From the NCBI GenBank assembly GCA_963842795.1, contig CAWJHV010000029.1, positions 4,013 to 68,012 of the forward strand: a DNA stretch of 64,000 nucleotides, given 5' to 3'. Below are positions 34,846 through 42,170 of the stretch, piece after piece. How positions within the stretch are numbered: the first letter of the stretch is position 1; each line of letters starts with the position of its first letter. The notes below the pieces were generated by a model, which did no database searches, was not told where the DNA came from, and saw nothing but the letters and a program-made list of their open reading frames with translations. Position numbers and translations under genes: made by a program. This DNA is from WHSW01 sp963842795. Lineage in GTDB: Bacteria > Actinomycetota > Thermoleophilia > Solirubrobacterales > 70-9.

Positions 34846-34890
34846 TGAGCGGGAGGAGGCCCGTTCCACGGACTCCGACGCAGGGCGAAC

Positions 34891-34904
34891 GTGCAGTTCT
34901 GCAC
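34891..34904. promoter_or_regulatory. Dyad GTGCAG-TT-CTGCAC, putative Crp/Fnr operator
   Basis: Perfect 6-2-6 palindrome 89-102 nt upstream of the ATG of paralogue 1, and about 64 nt upstream of its predicted transcription start, close to the class I Crp position. A matching dyad sits next to the Crp-type gene at 35795. Confidence 0.5.
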
Positions 34905-34975
34905 AGAGGCGCGAAGCCAACCCGTCGATCGCCGCCTTCCGCCCGCGCCCGCGCCGAGCAACCGGTCCCCAAACG

Positions 34976-35010
34976 CCGACCGGCCCGGGGCGATGGCCCG
35001 GGCCGGTCGG
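34976..35010. terminator. 14-bp perfect stem-loop terminator
   Basis: 34976-34989 pairs with 34997-35010 around a 7-nt loop, downstream of paralogue 2 on the minus strand. Its sequence resembles the 34203-34238 terminator after paralogue 1. Confidence 0.75.
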
Positions 35011-35071
35011 ATCCTTGTCTCTCGTGCGCCGGGCGAGGCCGCTTCTCCTCGCCGGCGCTGTTCCCCGACGC

Positions 35072-35671
35072 CTACGCCGGGATCGCCGCCCCCTGCTTCG
35101 AGCCGCTGCGGCGCCGGTCGCCGCCAGCGGAGCCCAGCATCGCGAGGCTCACGAGGAGCAGAGCCGCGCCGGCGCCGATCGCGGCGTAGCCGAGATCGAA
35201 GCCGTTGCCGGAGCTGGGCTGCTGCGCGACTCCGGCCGCATAGTTGGTCCCCGACAGGACCCTGCCGGCGAGCTGCACGCCGGAGAGGCTCGTGGACTCG
35301 GCCGCAGCCGAATTCGAGGCGCTCGTGCGCTGGAAGCCCGCCACGCTGCCCGGATCCACCGGATTGCTCGTCAGCGCGGTGGTCGGGGAGTTGCCGCCGG
35401 TCGGGTGCGAGATCGCGGTCACGCTGCCGACCACGGCCGGCGCGTTGCCGCTGCTCGGAGGTGCGAGCGCGGTGATGCTGCCGACCTCGGCCGGAGCGCT
35501 GTCGCTGCCGGACTGATGCGAGATCGCGGTGACGCTGCTGACGTCGTTGCCGCCCGGGTTCCAGCCGGCCGTGACCGGCTCGAGGACGGAGGCCCCGGCG
35601 GGCGCCGCGATCGCGAGCGCGCCGGCGACGATTGCCGTGACGATTGACTTGGTGTGGTGAGTGGTGTTCAT
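35072..35671 (-). CDS. Exported single-TM surface protein, paralogue 2, with internal repeats
   Basis: 199-aa relative of the 34299-34802 protein with the same signal peptide (residues 1-27) and a C-terminal TM following FDLGYAAIGAGAALL. The exposed part holds three tandem units of about 18-20 residues: SSVTAISHQSGSDSAPAEVG, SITALAPPSSGNAPAVVG and SVTAISHPTGGNSP. Paralogue 1 has only one. Strongly Ser/Ala/Gly-rich, no cysteines. Expression is probably under the Crp-type regulator transcribed divergently 124 nt away. Confidence 0.75.
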   Translation of the reverse strand: MNTTHHTKSIVTAIVAGALAIAAPAGASVLEPVTAGWNPGGNDVSSVTAISHQSGSDSAPAEVGSITALAPPSSGNAPAVVGSVTAISHPTGGNSPTTALTSNPVDPGSVAGFQRTSASNSAAAESTSLSGVQLAGRVLSGTNYAAGVAQQPSSGNGFDLGYAAIGAGAALLLVSLAMLGSAGGDRRRSGSKQGAAIPA

Positions 35672-35708
35672 CTGGGGCTCCTTCCCAGCCGGTTGATCTC
35701 TTGGGACC

Positions 35709-35714
35709 ACCGTA
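35709..35714 (-). promoter_or_regulatory. Putative -10 box TACGGT of paralogue 2
   Basis: Minus-strand TACGGT with -35-like TGGAAC at 35737-35732, 17-bp spacing. Predicted start near 35702. Confidence 0.45.
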
Positions 35715-35759
35715 TGAGCGGGAGAAGGCCCGTTCCACGGACTCCGACGCAGGGTGAAC

Positions 35760-35773
35760 GTGCACTTCTGCAC
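35760..35773. promoter_or_regulatory. Dyad GTGCA-CTTC-TGCAC, putative Crp/Fnr operator in a divergent promoter
   Basis: Inverted repeat 89-102 nt upstream of paralogue 2. It lies at -35 to -22 relative to the leaderless start of the Crp-type gene at 35795, so the same site could activate the surface protein and repress the regulator. Confidence 0.5.
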
Positions 35774-35782
35774 ACTCGCGGG

Positions 35783-35788
35783 TAGGGT
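35783..35788 (+). promoter_or_regulatory. -10 box TAGGGT of a leaderless promoter
   Basis: TAGGGT, 6 nt, then GTG at 35795. The Crp-like dyad covers its -35 region. Confidence 0.65.
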
Positions 35789-35794
35789 CGGCTG

Positions 35795-36475
35795 GTGGCG
35801 GTCGACGGCCCGCAGGCGCCCTTGGAGTTCCTCGATCTGCTCGACGACGACGACCGCCGCGAGCTCGAGGCGCGAGCGGGTCGCCGGCGGTTCAAGCAAG
35901 GGGCCAGCCTCACCCATGAGGGGAGTCCAGGCGCCGAGGTGCTGGTGCTGCTGAGCGGCCGGGTGAAGGTCTCGATCGACACCGCCGACGGCCGCGAGGT
36001 AGTGCTGACGTTCGCCGGTCCCGGGCACCTGATCGGCGAGTTCGCGGTGATCGACAGCGAGGCGCGCTCGGGCACCACCGAGGCGCTGGAGCCGATCGAG
36101 GCGCTGGCGCTCTCGAGCGCCGATTTCCACGCGCTGCTCGAGCAGCGCCCGGGGATCGCGATGGCCCTGGTTCGAAACCTCGTCCGCCGCTTCCGCGACG
36201 CCGACCGGATCCGGATCGAGTTCGCCTCCGCCCAGACCCTCGGGCGGGTGGCGGCGCGCCTGATCGAGCTCGCCGATCGGCACGGCGAGCCCGCCGACGA
36301 CGGGATCGCAATCACCCTGCCGATCTCCCAGGAGGAGCTCGCGGGCTGGGCCGGCGCCTCTCGCGAGGCGGCGGCGAAAGCGCTTCAGCAGTTGCGCGAG
36401 CTGGAGCTGATCCGGACCGAGCGGCGGCGGATCGTGGTTCTCGACGAGGAGGGGCTGCGACGGGTGGCGGCGTGA
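35795..36475 (+). CDS. Crp/Fnr-family transcriptional regulator
   Basis: 226-aa regulator. The cyclic-nucleotide-binding beta roll occupies about residues 10-125. Phosphate-binding-cassette residues are kept as IGEF...EARSGTT, meaning Gly-Glu plus Arg-Ser as in cAMP-binding Crp, and there are no Fnr-type cysteines. The dimerisation helix is at 115-150. The winged HTH at 150-225 carries ISQEELAGWAGASREAAAKAL. GTG start set by TAGGGT. Neighbouring palindromes suggest it regulates itself and the two surface-protein genes. Confidence 0.9.
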   Translation: MAVDGPQAPLEFLDLLDDDDRRELEARAGRRRFKQGASLTHEGSPGAEVLVLLSGRVKVSIDTADGREVVLTFAGPGHLIGEFAVIDSEARSGTTEALEPIEALALSSADFHALLEQRPGIAMALVRNLVRRFRDADRIRIEFASAQTLGRVAARLIELADRHGEPADDGIAITLPISQEELAGWAGASREAAAKALQQLRELELIRTERRRIVVLDEEGLRRVAA

Positions 36476-36510
36476 GCGCGAGAGCGCGGGGCTAGGGCAT
36501 ACTCGCCTCG

Positions 36511-36912
36511 GTGTCGCAGGAGAACGTCGAGATCGTGCGCCGAGCGTTGGCCGCCTACACAGCCGGCGACATCGAGGGCATGTTGTCCTTCCTCGATCCG
36601 GACGCTGAGCTCCATTCGGCGATCATCAGCGGAGCCGAGGGCAAGGCCTACCGGGGCCATGCGGGCATTCGGAGCTGGGCTGCCGAAACGCAAGTGTCCT
36701 TCGAAGCGTTGAGCATGGAGCTGACCGAGTTTCGCGACCTGGGCGATCGTGTCCTCGGGTTCGGCCGGGTCCACGCAAAGGGACGGGAGAGCGGAGTCGA
36801 GCTCGACTCTCCCACGGGGTGGGTCTTCACCCTTCGCGACGGCAAGATCGTGCGGGCGGAGGGCTACCTGGATCCGGGGAAGGCCCTCGAAGTCGCCGGG
36901 CTGACGGAGTAG
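36511..36912 (+). CDS. SnoaL-like/NTF2-fold protein
   Basis: 133-aa NTF2-fold protein of the type that starts MSQENVEIVRRALAAYTAGD, very common in Thermoleophilia genomes. The core strands are MLSFLDPDAELHSAI, YRGHAGIRSWAAE and GRVHAKGRESGVELD, and the C-terminal strand is GKIVRAEGYLDP. GTG start has CATACT 7 nt upstream. Ligand and function are unknown. Confidence 0.82.
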   Translation: MSQENVEIVRRALAAYTAGDIEGMLSFLDPDAELHSAIISGAEGKAYRGHAGIRSWAAETQVSFEALSMELTEFRDLGDRVLGFGRVHAKGRESGVELDSPTGWVFTLRDGKIVRAEGYLDPGKALEVAGLTE

Positions 36913-36943
36913 CGCCGACCGCCGCGCCGACGCTATTCATCGC

Positions 36944-36949
36944 TAGGGT
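36944..36949 (+). promoter_or_regulatory. -10 box TAGGGT of a leaderless promoter
   Basis: TAGGGT, 7 nt, then ATG at 36957. Confidence 0.6.
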
Positions 36950-36956
36950 CGCACGC

Positions 36957-37476
36957 ATGGGATTTCTCGACAAGTTGAAGGACAAGGGTCGCGGCGTGGT
37001 GACCGCGGCGAAGCCGGAGGACGGCGTCGAGCCGCAGCCGGCCGACGAGGTCCGCAACCGCCTGCTGGCGATCTCCGGCAAGGGGATCGAGACGGGCACC
37101 GAGGACGACGGCCGGATCGTCGTCGCCTGGTCGGCCAAGGTCGCGGGCGCCGGGCGCCGGCGGGGGCGCGTACGAGTACCTCTACCGCGCGCTGCGGATC
37201 GAGCTCGATGAGTCCGACCACGAGGCGACCGGCATCGGGCTCAAGACCTCGACCGAGGCCGAGCTGACCATCGGCAACTTCTCGGCGTCGCTCGACTTCG
37301 AGCGCGGCCAGCAGATCGGCTCCGAGACCCTCCACGTACTCGCCTGGCTCGGCCCCCACGCCACCGAGGGCGGCGCCGACGAGTCCGGCTACAAGTTCTC
37401 CTGGTCGGACCTGCGCGAGCCGGTGATCGAGGCGGTCACCGGCGCGGGCTGGACCTACAAGCCGCAGAAGTTCTAG
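36957..37476 (+). pseudogene. Conserved hypothetical protein, one frameshift
   Basis: About 172 codons. The first 64 or so (MGFLDKLKDKGRG... AWSAKVAGAG) run in one frame. After a single-base slip in the G/C tract at 37146-37166, the second frame continues GGAYEYLYRALRIELDESD to a TAG at 37474. Both parts look like one soluble protein; I do not recognise the family. The stop overlaps the convergent gene in a shared CTAG. The break may be real or an error in the G run. Confidence 0.65.
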
Positions 37477-37781
37477 GCGAACAGCCCCTCGAAGCCGTAG
37501 GAGCCCACCACCTCGGCCCGGCGCACGTACGGCGGTTCCTCGCAGCGGTCGGGCAGGTCGGCGAGGAAGCGCTTGAACGCGTCCAGCCTGGTCAGCGGCT
37601 CGGTCTCGGCCTCGTCGAGCGAGAGATGGACGAACGTGACGTCGTCGTCGAGCTGGAAGGTCGCGTAGTGAAGGCTCTCGGGCCGCGCCTTCGCGGCCTC
37701 GGCGTAGACGTCGCGGACCAGCGTCAGGTTCTCCTCGACGCGATCGGGCTTCACCCGGTAGCGGGCTACGACTCTGATCAT
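37473..37781 (-). CDS. Antibiotic-biosynthesis-monooxygenase-like dimeric barrel protein
   Basis: 102-aa ABM-type protein of ferredoxin-like fold. First strand MIRVVARYRVKP, the helix with EENLTLVRDVYAEAA, then SLHYATFQLDDDVTFVHLS and a helix-strand end. Its ATG overlaps the stop of the upstream MFS gene (ATGA), so it is co-translated with the exporter. Quinol oxidation or a heme-related role is possible; nothing fixes the substrate. Confidence 0.75.
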   Translation of the reverse strand: MIRVVARYRVKPDRVEENLTLVRDVYAEAAKARPESLHYATFQLDDDVTFVHLSLDEAETEPLTRLDAFKRFLADLPDRCEEPPYVRRAEVVGSYGFEGLFA

Positions 37782-39208
37782 GCTCGGCTCCTCGCTCCCT
37801 CGAGCGCCGGCGCGGCCTCGAGCGGTTCGGTTTGTTTCTTCGTCTTGGCGGTTGCGGGCAACCCGGTCGCGATCAAAGCCCCGATCAGCGCCAGCCCGGC
37901 CGCGACGCCAACCGCGGCCGCGAACCCGTCGGCAAACGCGCCCGCCGAGGCGTAGCCGCCGACGCCGGCGAAGACCGCGACCACGACCGCGATCCCGAAG
38001 ACGCCGCCGAGCTCGCGCATCATCGAGTTCGCGCCCGCGGCCTTGCCGACCTCGGCGAGCGAGATCCCGCGCACGACTGCGTTCTGCCCCGAGGGGATCG
38101 CCATCGAGACGCCGATCCCGGCGACGATGAACGGGCCGAGCAGCTGCGAGTAGGCGATCCCGTCGTCGGCGATCAACGCGAGCCAGCCGAGGCCCACCGC
38201 CGCGATCGCGAGCCCGCTCGCCATCAGCGGCCGCTCGCCGATCCGGTCGGCCAGGGCCCCGGCGGCGGGGGCGACGAGGATGAAGGTGATCGTCCACGGC
38301 ATCAGCCGCAGCCCGGTCTCGAGCGCGTCGTAGCCGAGCGAGGTCTGCAGGAACTGCGCGAACAGGAACACGCACGAGAACAGCGAGGCGAAGGTGAAGA
38401 AGATCGCCCCGTTGCCGGCGGCGAATCCGCGGCTGCGGAAGAAGCGCAGCGGCAGCATCGGCTCCGGAGCGCGCCGCTCCCAGGCGACGAAGGCGCCAAC
38501 GAGCGCGAGCCCACCCGCAAGCGAGGCGAGCACCTCGACGCCCCCCCACCCTGCCTCGTTCGCTCGTACCAGGCCCCAGACGATCCCGAGAGCGCCGGCG
38601 CTGATCAGCGCGAGGCCGCGGAAGTCGATCCCGGTGTCAGGGCCGTGGCTCTCGGTCATCTTGCGCAGCACGAGCGGCGCGGCGGCGAGCCCGATCGGGA
38701 CGTTGATCCAGAAGATCCACTCCCAGTCGATCCCCTGGACGACGGCGCCGCCGACCAGCGGCCCGAGCGCGACCGCGATCCCGGTGATCGCGCTGAACAT
38801 GCCGATCGCGACCCCGCGCTTGTCGGGCGGGAACGCGGCGCTCAGCAGCGCGAAGCCCAGCGGCATCACCAACGCCGCGCCTGCGCCCTGGAGGGCTCGA
38901 GCGGCGATCAGCAGCCCGGCGTCCGGCGCCAGCGCGCAGGCCGCCGACGCGACCGCGAAGAGGGTCAGCCCGACCGCGTACATGCGCCGGCGCCCGAGGC
39001 GGTCGCCGAGCGCGGCGCCGGTGATCAGCAGTACGGCGAAGCTCAGGTTGTAGGCGTTGACGGTCCATTCGAGCTGCTCGAGCTCGGCGCCGAGGTCGAT
39101 CCGGATCGTGTTGAGCGCCGAGGCGACGACGAGCGTGTCGAGCGCCGCCATCACCGAGCCGATCGCAGTCAGCGCCACGGTCCAGCGGCGGGTCGCAGGG
39201 TCGGTCAT
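37778..39208 (-). CDS. DHA2-family (EmrB/QacA) MFS exporter
   Basis: 476-aa 14-TM drug:proton antiporter. TM1 motif LDTLVVASALNTI, motif A GDRLGRRRMY, and motif C around ALGPLVGGAVVQGIDWEWIFWINVP. No extra C-terminal domain, unlike the exporter at 12956. GGAGG lies 5 nt before the ATG. Coupled to the ABM-like gene. Divergent from the SnoaL-tailed sigma factor gene, a common arrangement in which the sigma factor may control the exporter. Confidence 0.9.
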   Translation of the reverse strand: MTDPATRRWTVALTAIGSVMAALDTLVVASALNTIRIDLGAELEQLEWTVNAYNLSFAVLLITGAALGDRLGRRRMYAVGLTLFAVASAACALAPDAGLLIAARALQGAGAALVMPLGFALLSAAFPPDKRGVAIGMFSAITGIAVALGPLVGGAVVQGIDWEWIFWINVPIGLAAAPLVLRKMTESHGPDTGIDFRGLALISAGALGIVWGLVRANEAGWGGVEVLASLAGGLALVGAFVAWERRAPEPMLPLRFFRSRGFAAGNGAIFFTFASLFSCVFLFAQFLQTSLGYDALETGLRLMPWTITFILVAPAAGALADRIGERPLMASGLAIAAVGLGWLALIADDGIAYSQLLGPFIVAGIGVSMAIPSGQNAVVRGISLAEVGKAAGANSMMRELGGVFGIAVVVAVFAGVGGYASAGAFADGFAAAVGVAAGLALIGALIATGLPATAKTKKQTEPLEAAPALEGARSRA

Positions 39209-39245
39209 CGCGTCCTCCGTCGGGGCGGGTTCTGTGGCATCGATT

Positions 39246-39307
39246 GGTTAGACGCGTTGCGCGTGCCGAATTCAGCGATGAGTTTCGGGGGCGGCGACCG
39301 TCTAACC
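39246..39307. promoter_or_regulatory. Inverted repeat GGTTAGACG...CGTCTAACC in a divergent promoter
   Basis: Perfect 9-bp arms at 39246-39254 and 39299-39307, 44 nt apart, one arm facing each divergent gene. Each arm carries CGTC, the -10 core of many ECF promoters, oriented toward its gene. I found no convincing -35 partner. Confidence 0.4.
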
Positions 39308-39313
39308 GTGTGG

Positions 39314-40285
39314 ATGACTGTGCTCGCCGACACCCTGACCCGAAGCCCCTGGGAGACGGACGACGAGGCGCGGGTGCTCGCGCTCGCCCAGGCGGGCGAC
39401 GAGCGGGCCTTCCGCGAGCTGGTCGAGCCGCACCGGCGAGCTCTGGAGGTTCACGCGTACCGGATGCTCGGCTCGCCGCAGGACGCCGAGGACATCGTCC
39501 AGGAGACGCTGATGCGGGCGTGGGCGTCGCTGGAGAGCTTCGAGCGCAGGGCGTCGATCGAGACCTGGCTCTACCGGATCGCTACGAATGCGTGCCTGGA
39601 CGAGCTCGAGCGGCGGCCGAAACGGCCCGAGCCCGTCTACCCGTATCCGGACGAGCGCCTGCTCGAGGCCGAGACCCCGGTCGTCGATCCCGCGGCGCGC
39701 TACGCGATGCGCGAGGGGATCGAGCTCGCCTTCCTGACGGCGATCCAGCGCCTCCCCGGCCGCCAGCGCGCGATCCTGATCCTCCGCGACGTGCTCGGCT
39801 GGACCGCCGGCGAGGTCGCGCACCTGCTCGAGTCGACCGTGGCGGCGGTCAACTCGGGCCTGCAGCGGGCGCGTGCGACGATCGACGCCGAGCTGCCGGC
39901 CGAGTCGCCGACCGCCGCCGCGCCCTCGCAGCGCGAGCTGCTCTACGAGTACGTCGACGCCTGGGAACGCGCCGACGTCGACGGCCTGGTCGCGCTGCTG
40001 CGCGAAGACGCCGTGATCCGGATGCCGCCGCAGCCCTCGCTCGTCGGCGACCGCGCGATCGCGGAGTTCTTCGCCAGGACGTCGCCGTGCAACACCGGCG
40101 CGCAGGTCTCCGCCACCTCGACCGCGTGGGCCAACGGCCGGCTGGCGGTCGTGATGCATCGAACGCTCGAGGACGGCACGTACGAGGCCCACGGGGTTCT
40201 GCTGTTCGAGCTCGAGGGCGACGAGGTCGTCGCGATGGACGCGTTCATCGACCCCGGGCTCGTGGCGCTGTTCGAGCGCGACTGA
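39314..40285 (+). CDS. ECF-type sigma-70 factor with C-terminal SnoaL-like domain
   Basis: 323-aa sigma factor of the SigG/TIGR02960-like group. Sigma2 spans about residues 20-95 (ERAFRELVEPHRRALEVHAY, DAEDIVQETLMRAWASL, then WLYRIATNACLDELERR). Sigma4 spans about 140-195 (LPGRQRAILILRDVLGWTAGEVA). An NTF2/SnoaL tail from about 205 to the end (YVDAWERADVDGLVALL) commonly replaces an anti-sigma factor as an in-cis regulator. The start is ambiguous between GTG 39308, ATG 39314 and GTG 39320. Confidence 0.88.
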   Translation: MTVLADTLTRSPWETDDEARVLALAQAGDERAFRELVEPHRRALEVHAYRMLGSPQDAEDIVQETLMRAWASLESFERRASIETWLYRIATNACLDELERRPKRPEPVYPYPDERLLEAETPVVDPAARYAMREGIELAFLTAIQRLPGRQRAILILRDVLGWTAGEVAHLLESTVAAVNSGLQRARATIDAELPAESPTAAAPSQRELLYEYVDAWERADVDGLVALLREDAVIRMPPQPSLVGDRAIAEFFARTSPCNTGAQVSATSTAWANGRLAVVMHRTLEDGTYEAHGVLLFELEGDEVVAMDAFIDPGLVALFERD

Positions 40286-40306
40286 CCCGCGCGCGCTCGG
40301 GCGCGG

Positions 40307-41281
40307 CTACCGACGCGGGGCGCGCCCGCGGATCCGGGCGCGCGTCTTGGCCACCGTCTCGACGCCCACCTTGTCCGTGGCCTCCGCCGTGATCCGCAGC
40401 TTCACCCGGCGGTTTCGCGGCAGCTCGCGCAGCCTGTGCTTCAGTCGTCCCGGGTAAGCGAGCTTGAACCGGCCGAGCTGACCGGAGTTCACCGTGTTGG
40501 TGACGGGGCGCAGCGCGATCGCGGTCTTCGAGCCGGATCCCGGCACGATCGCACTCCCCTCGACCGTGACGCCCGCGCGGGTCGAGGACCCGACGACCAC
40601 CCGCGCCGCACGGCGCCCGGCGTCGGCGTGCGCGTCGAGCTGGATTCGCGGACAGGCGGTGTGGACACGCTTGGAGCGCGGACAGGCGTCCTGGGTCGCA
40701 TCGCCGAACCCGTCCCCGTCGGAGTCCTTCTCGACTATGGCCGTTGCGGGGGACTGCAGACCCGCCTCCTGCTGGAACGTCCCGGTCTGTCCGGGATCGA
40801 GCGGGTTGTCCGTCACGGCAATCACGTCATCGTCGTTGTTGGTCACGCAGAGGAACTGGCCCTGCGAGCCGACGCTGGACAGCGCGATCGTCTGCCCGGC
40901 CTCGATCGGGATCTTGGTGGCGAAGGTGTTGAGACCGGTCTTGATCATCTCGGTGGGGCCGGGCCCCAGCATCGCCCACTGCTCCCCGCCCCCACCGGTG
41001 CCCGTCATGTCAGCCACGAACAGGCGCTGCGGAAACGGCTGGGTGGAAGCACTGATGTTCACCGTCCACGACGTAATCACGCCGTTGAAGGGAGCCGCCG
41101 CGTTGGTCGACTCGCCCGAGACCGCGGTCGGGAGAATCGTGCCCGAGTTGAACGCCTGTGGAAGCGTGCCGGAGCAGTTACTCCCGACGGGCGCGGACTC
41201 CTGAGCGCCGGCGGTCGCCGGTAGCGCAGCGAGCAGCGCAAAGCTTGCGAACGCGACACCGATCAGCCCCCTCGCCGGCAT
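40307..41281 (-). CDS. Secreted protein with a calcium-binding thrombospondin-3-like motif
   Basis: 324-aa exported protein. Signal peptide at residues 1-26 (AGAQ). A beta-rich domain contains one disulfide-capable cysteine pair (SNCSGTLP; LCVTNN). A DSDGDGFGDATQDACP motif at about 190-205 is typical of thrombospondin type 3 calcium-binding repeats. A C-terminal Arg/Lys-rich beta domain follows, like those on other exported proteins here. TAGCCT lies 9 nt upstream of the ATG, giving a leader of at most a few bases. Function is unknown. Confidence 0.78.
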   Translation of the reverse strand: MPARGLIGVAFASFALLAALPATAGAQESAPVGSNCSGTLPQAFNSGTILPTAVSGESTNAAAPFNGVITSWTVNISASTQPFPQRLFVADMTGTGGGGEQWAMLGPGPTEMIKTGLNTFATKIPIEAGQTIALSSVGSQGQFLCVTNNDDDVIAVTDNPLDPGQTGTFQQEAGLQSPATAIVEKDSDGDGFGDATQDACPRSKRVHTACPRIQLDAHADAGRRAARVVVGSSTRAGVTVEGSAIVPGSGSKTAIALRPVTNTVNSGQLGRFKLAYPGRLKHRLRELPRNRRVKLRITAEATDKVGVETVAKTRARIRGRAPRR

Positions 41282-41304
41282 GACGCGGGCAGGCTATCAC
41301 CGCG

Positions 41305-42109
41305 TCAGGCGCGGGCAATCAGGATTCGGAACTCGTTCTCGAGGCTGTATCGGCCGTCCGCGGTGCGCTTGTCGACGAACGCGTCGACGATCTGCCGGCG
41401 CATGTCCGGCTCGCCCTCGGGCCCGACCAGCACCGAGACACCGCCCGCGGCCATCATCCCGCGGCCGAGCGCATCCTCGTCCGCGAAGTCGTAGGCCCAG
41501 GTCACGTCGAACGCCGTCTCCGACTCGAGCCCGGCCGCGGTCGCCAGTTCCTCGAGGACGCCCGGCTTCGAGAGCTCGGTCCGCGCCGGCTGGTCCGGCG
41601 GCGGGGGCGGCATGTACGGACGCACGAGCGCCTTCATCACCTCGATGTCGCTGTGCTCGGGCTCCCCCCACACCTGGATCACAACCGGAGCTCCCGGCTT
41701 CGCGACCCGGCCCGCCTCCCGCAGCGCGGCCACGATGTCGGAGGCGAAGAAGAACGAGTTGAAGCCGGCGACGAGGTCGAAGCTGTCGTCGGCGAACGGC
41801 AGCGCCTCCATGTCGCCCACCTGGAGATCGGCGTCGGGAAGGCGGCGGTGGGCGATCTCGATCAGCGCCTCCGACGCATCGAGCCCGCTGACGCTCGCGC
41901 CGCGCTCGGCGGCGAGCTTGAGGAAGGCGCCGGAGCCGCAACCGATGTCGAGCACCCGATCGCCGGCCTCGATGCCCGACGCGCGCGAGCGCCGCCTCGT
42001 AGGTCGGCGCCTGCTGGTCCTCGTTCGCCGCCCAGTCCTCGGGCCGCGCGCCCCACAGCGGCCCCCACTGCTCCGCGCTCCCGGTGATCTGCTTCGTCGT
42101 GGTCGTCAT
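41305..42109 (-). pseudogene. Class I SAM-dependent methyltransferase, one frameshift near the 5' end
   Basis: About 268 codons. The N-terminus from ATG 42109 (MTTTTKQITGSAEQWGPLWG) leaves frame at a GGG run near 41974-41977. With one G fewer it would read GIEAGDRVLDIGCGSGAFLK and join the long downstream frame containing SAM motif I (LDIGCGSGAF), motif II (GLDAS) and GDMEALPFADDSFD. GGAGG precedes the ATG. It is divergent from a PadR regulator across an AT-rich palindrome, so it is probably PadR-controlled. Indel error and true loss are both possible. Confidence 0.78.
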
Positions 42110-42129
42110 GTCCGTCCTCCTCGAAGAAT

Positions 42130-42170
42130 AAGCTACGTTTCATAGCTAATATAACTATGGAGCATAGCTT
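42130..42170. promoter_or_regulatory. AT-rich imperfect palindrome, putative PadR operator
   Basis: 41 nt with outer arms AAGCTA/TAGCTT and inner arms CATAG/CTATG. It is strikingly AT-rich in a GC-rich background, lies between the divergent methyltransferase and padR-type genes, and overlaps their promoters. Confidence 0.6.

Larger units (their letters stand above)
34704..34905 (-). repeat. Promoter plus signal-peptide cassette, copy 1
   Basis: About 202 bp differing at only about three positions from 35573-35774. It includes the Crp-like dyad, a -10-like TACGGT, the Shine-Dalgarno and the first ~33 codons. Confidence 0.85.
35573..35774 (-). repeat. Promoter plus signal-peptide cassette, copy 2
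   Basis: Partner of 34704-34905 (offset 869). The conserved block stops at the end of the signal peptide, after which the two proteins differ widely. Confidence 0.85.

Noticed and set aside
34863..34868. GGAAC-type ECF sigma promoter before the surface-protein genes
   Set aside because: GGAAC is present at a fitting distance, but the -10 (TACGGT) matches the housekeeping TANNNT type better, so no ECF dependence is claimed.
34203..35010. CRISPR-like or mobile repeat made of the two similar GC-rich hairpins
   Set aside because: There are only two, each directly downstream of a duplicated gene; they are best read as duplicated terminators.
37832..39300. Open frame extending more than 480 codons upstream of the sigma factor
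   Set aside because: This part is antisense to the DHA2 exporter. Sigma region 2 homology begins only near 39350.
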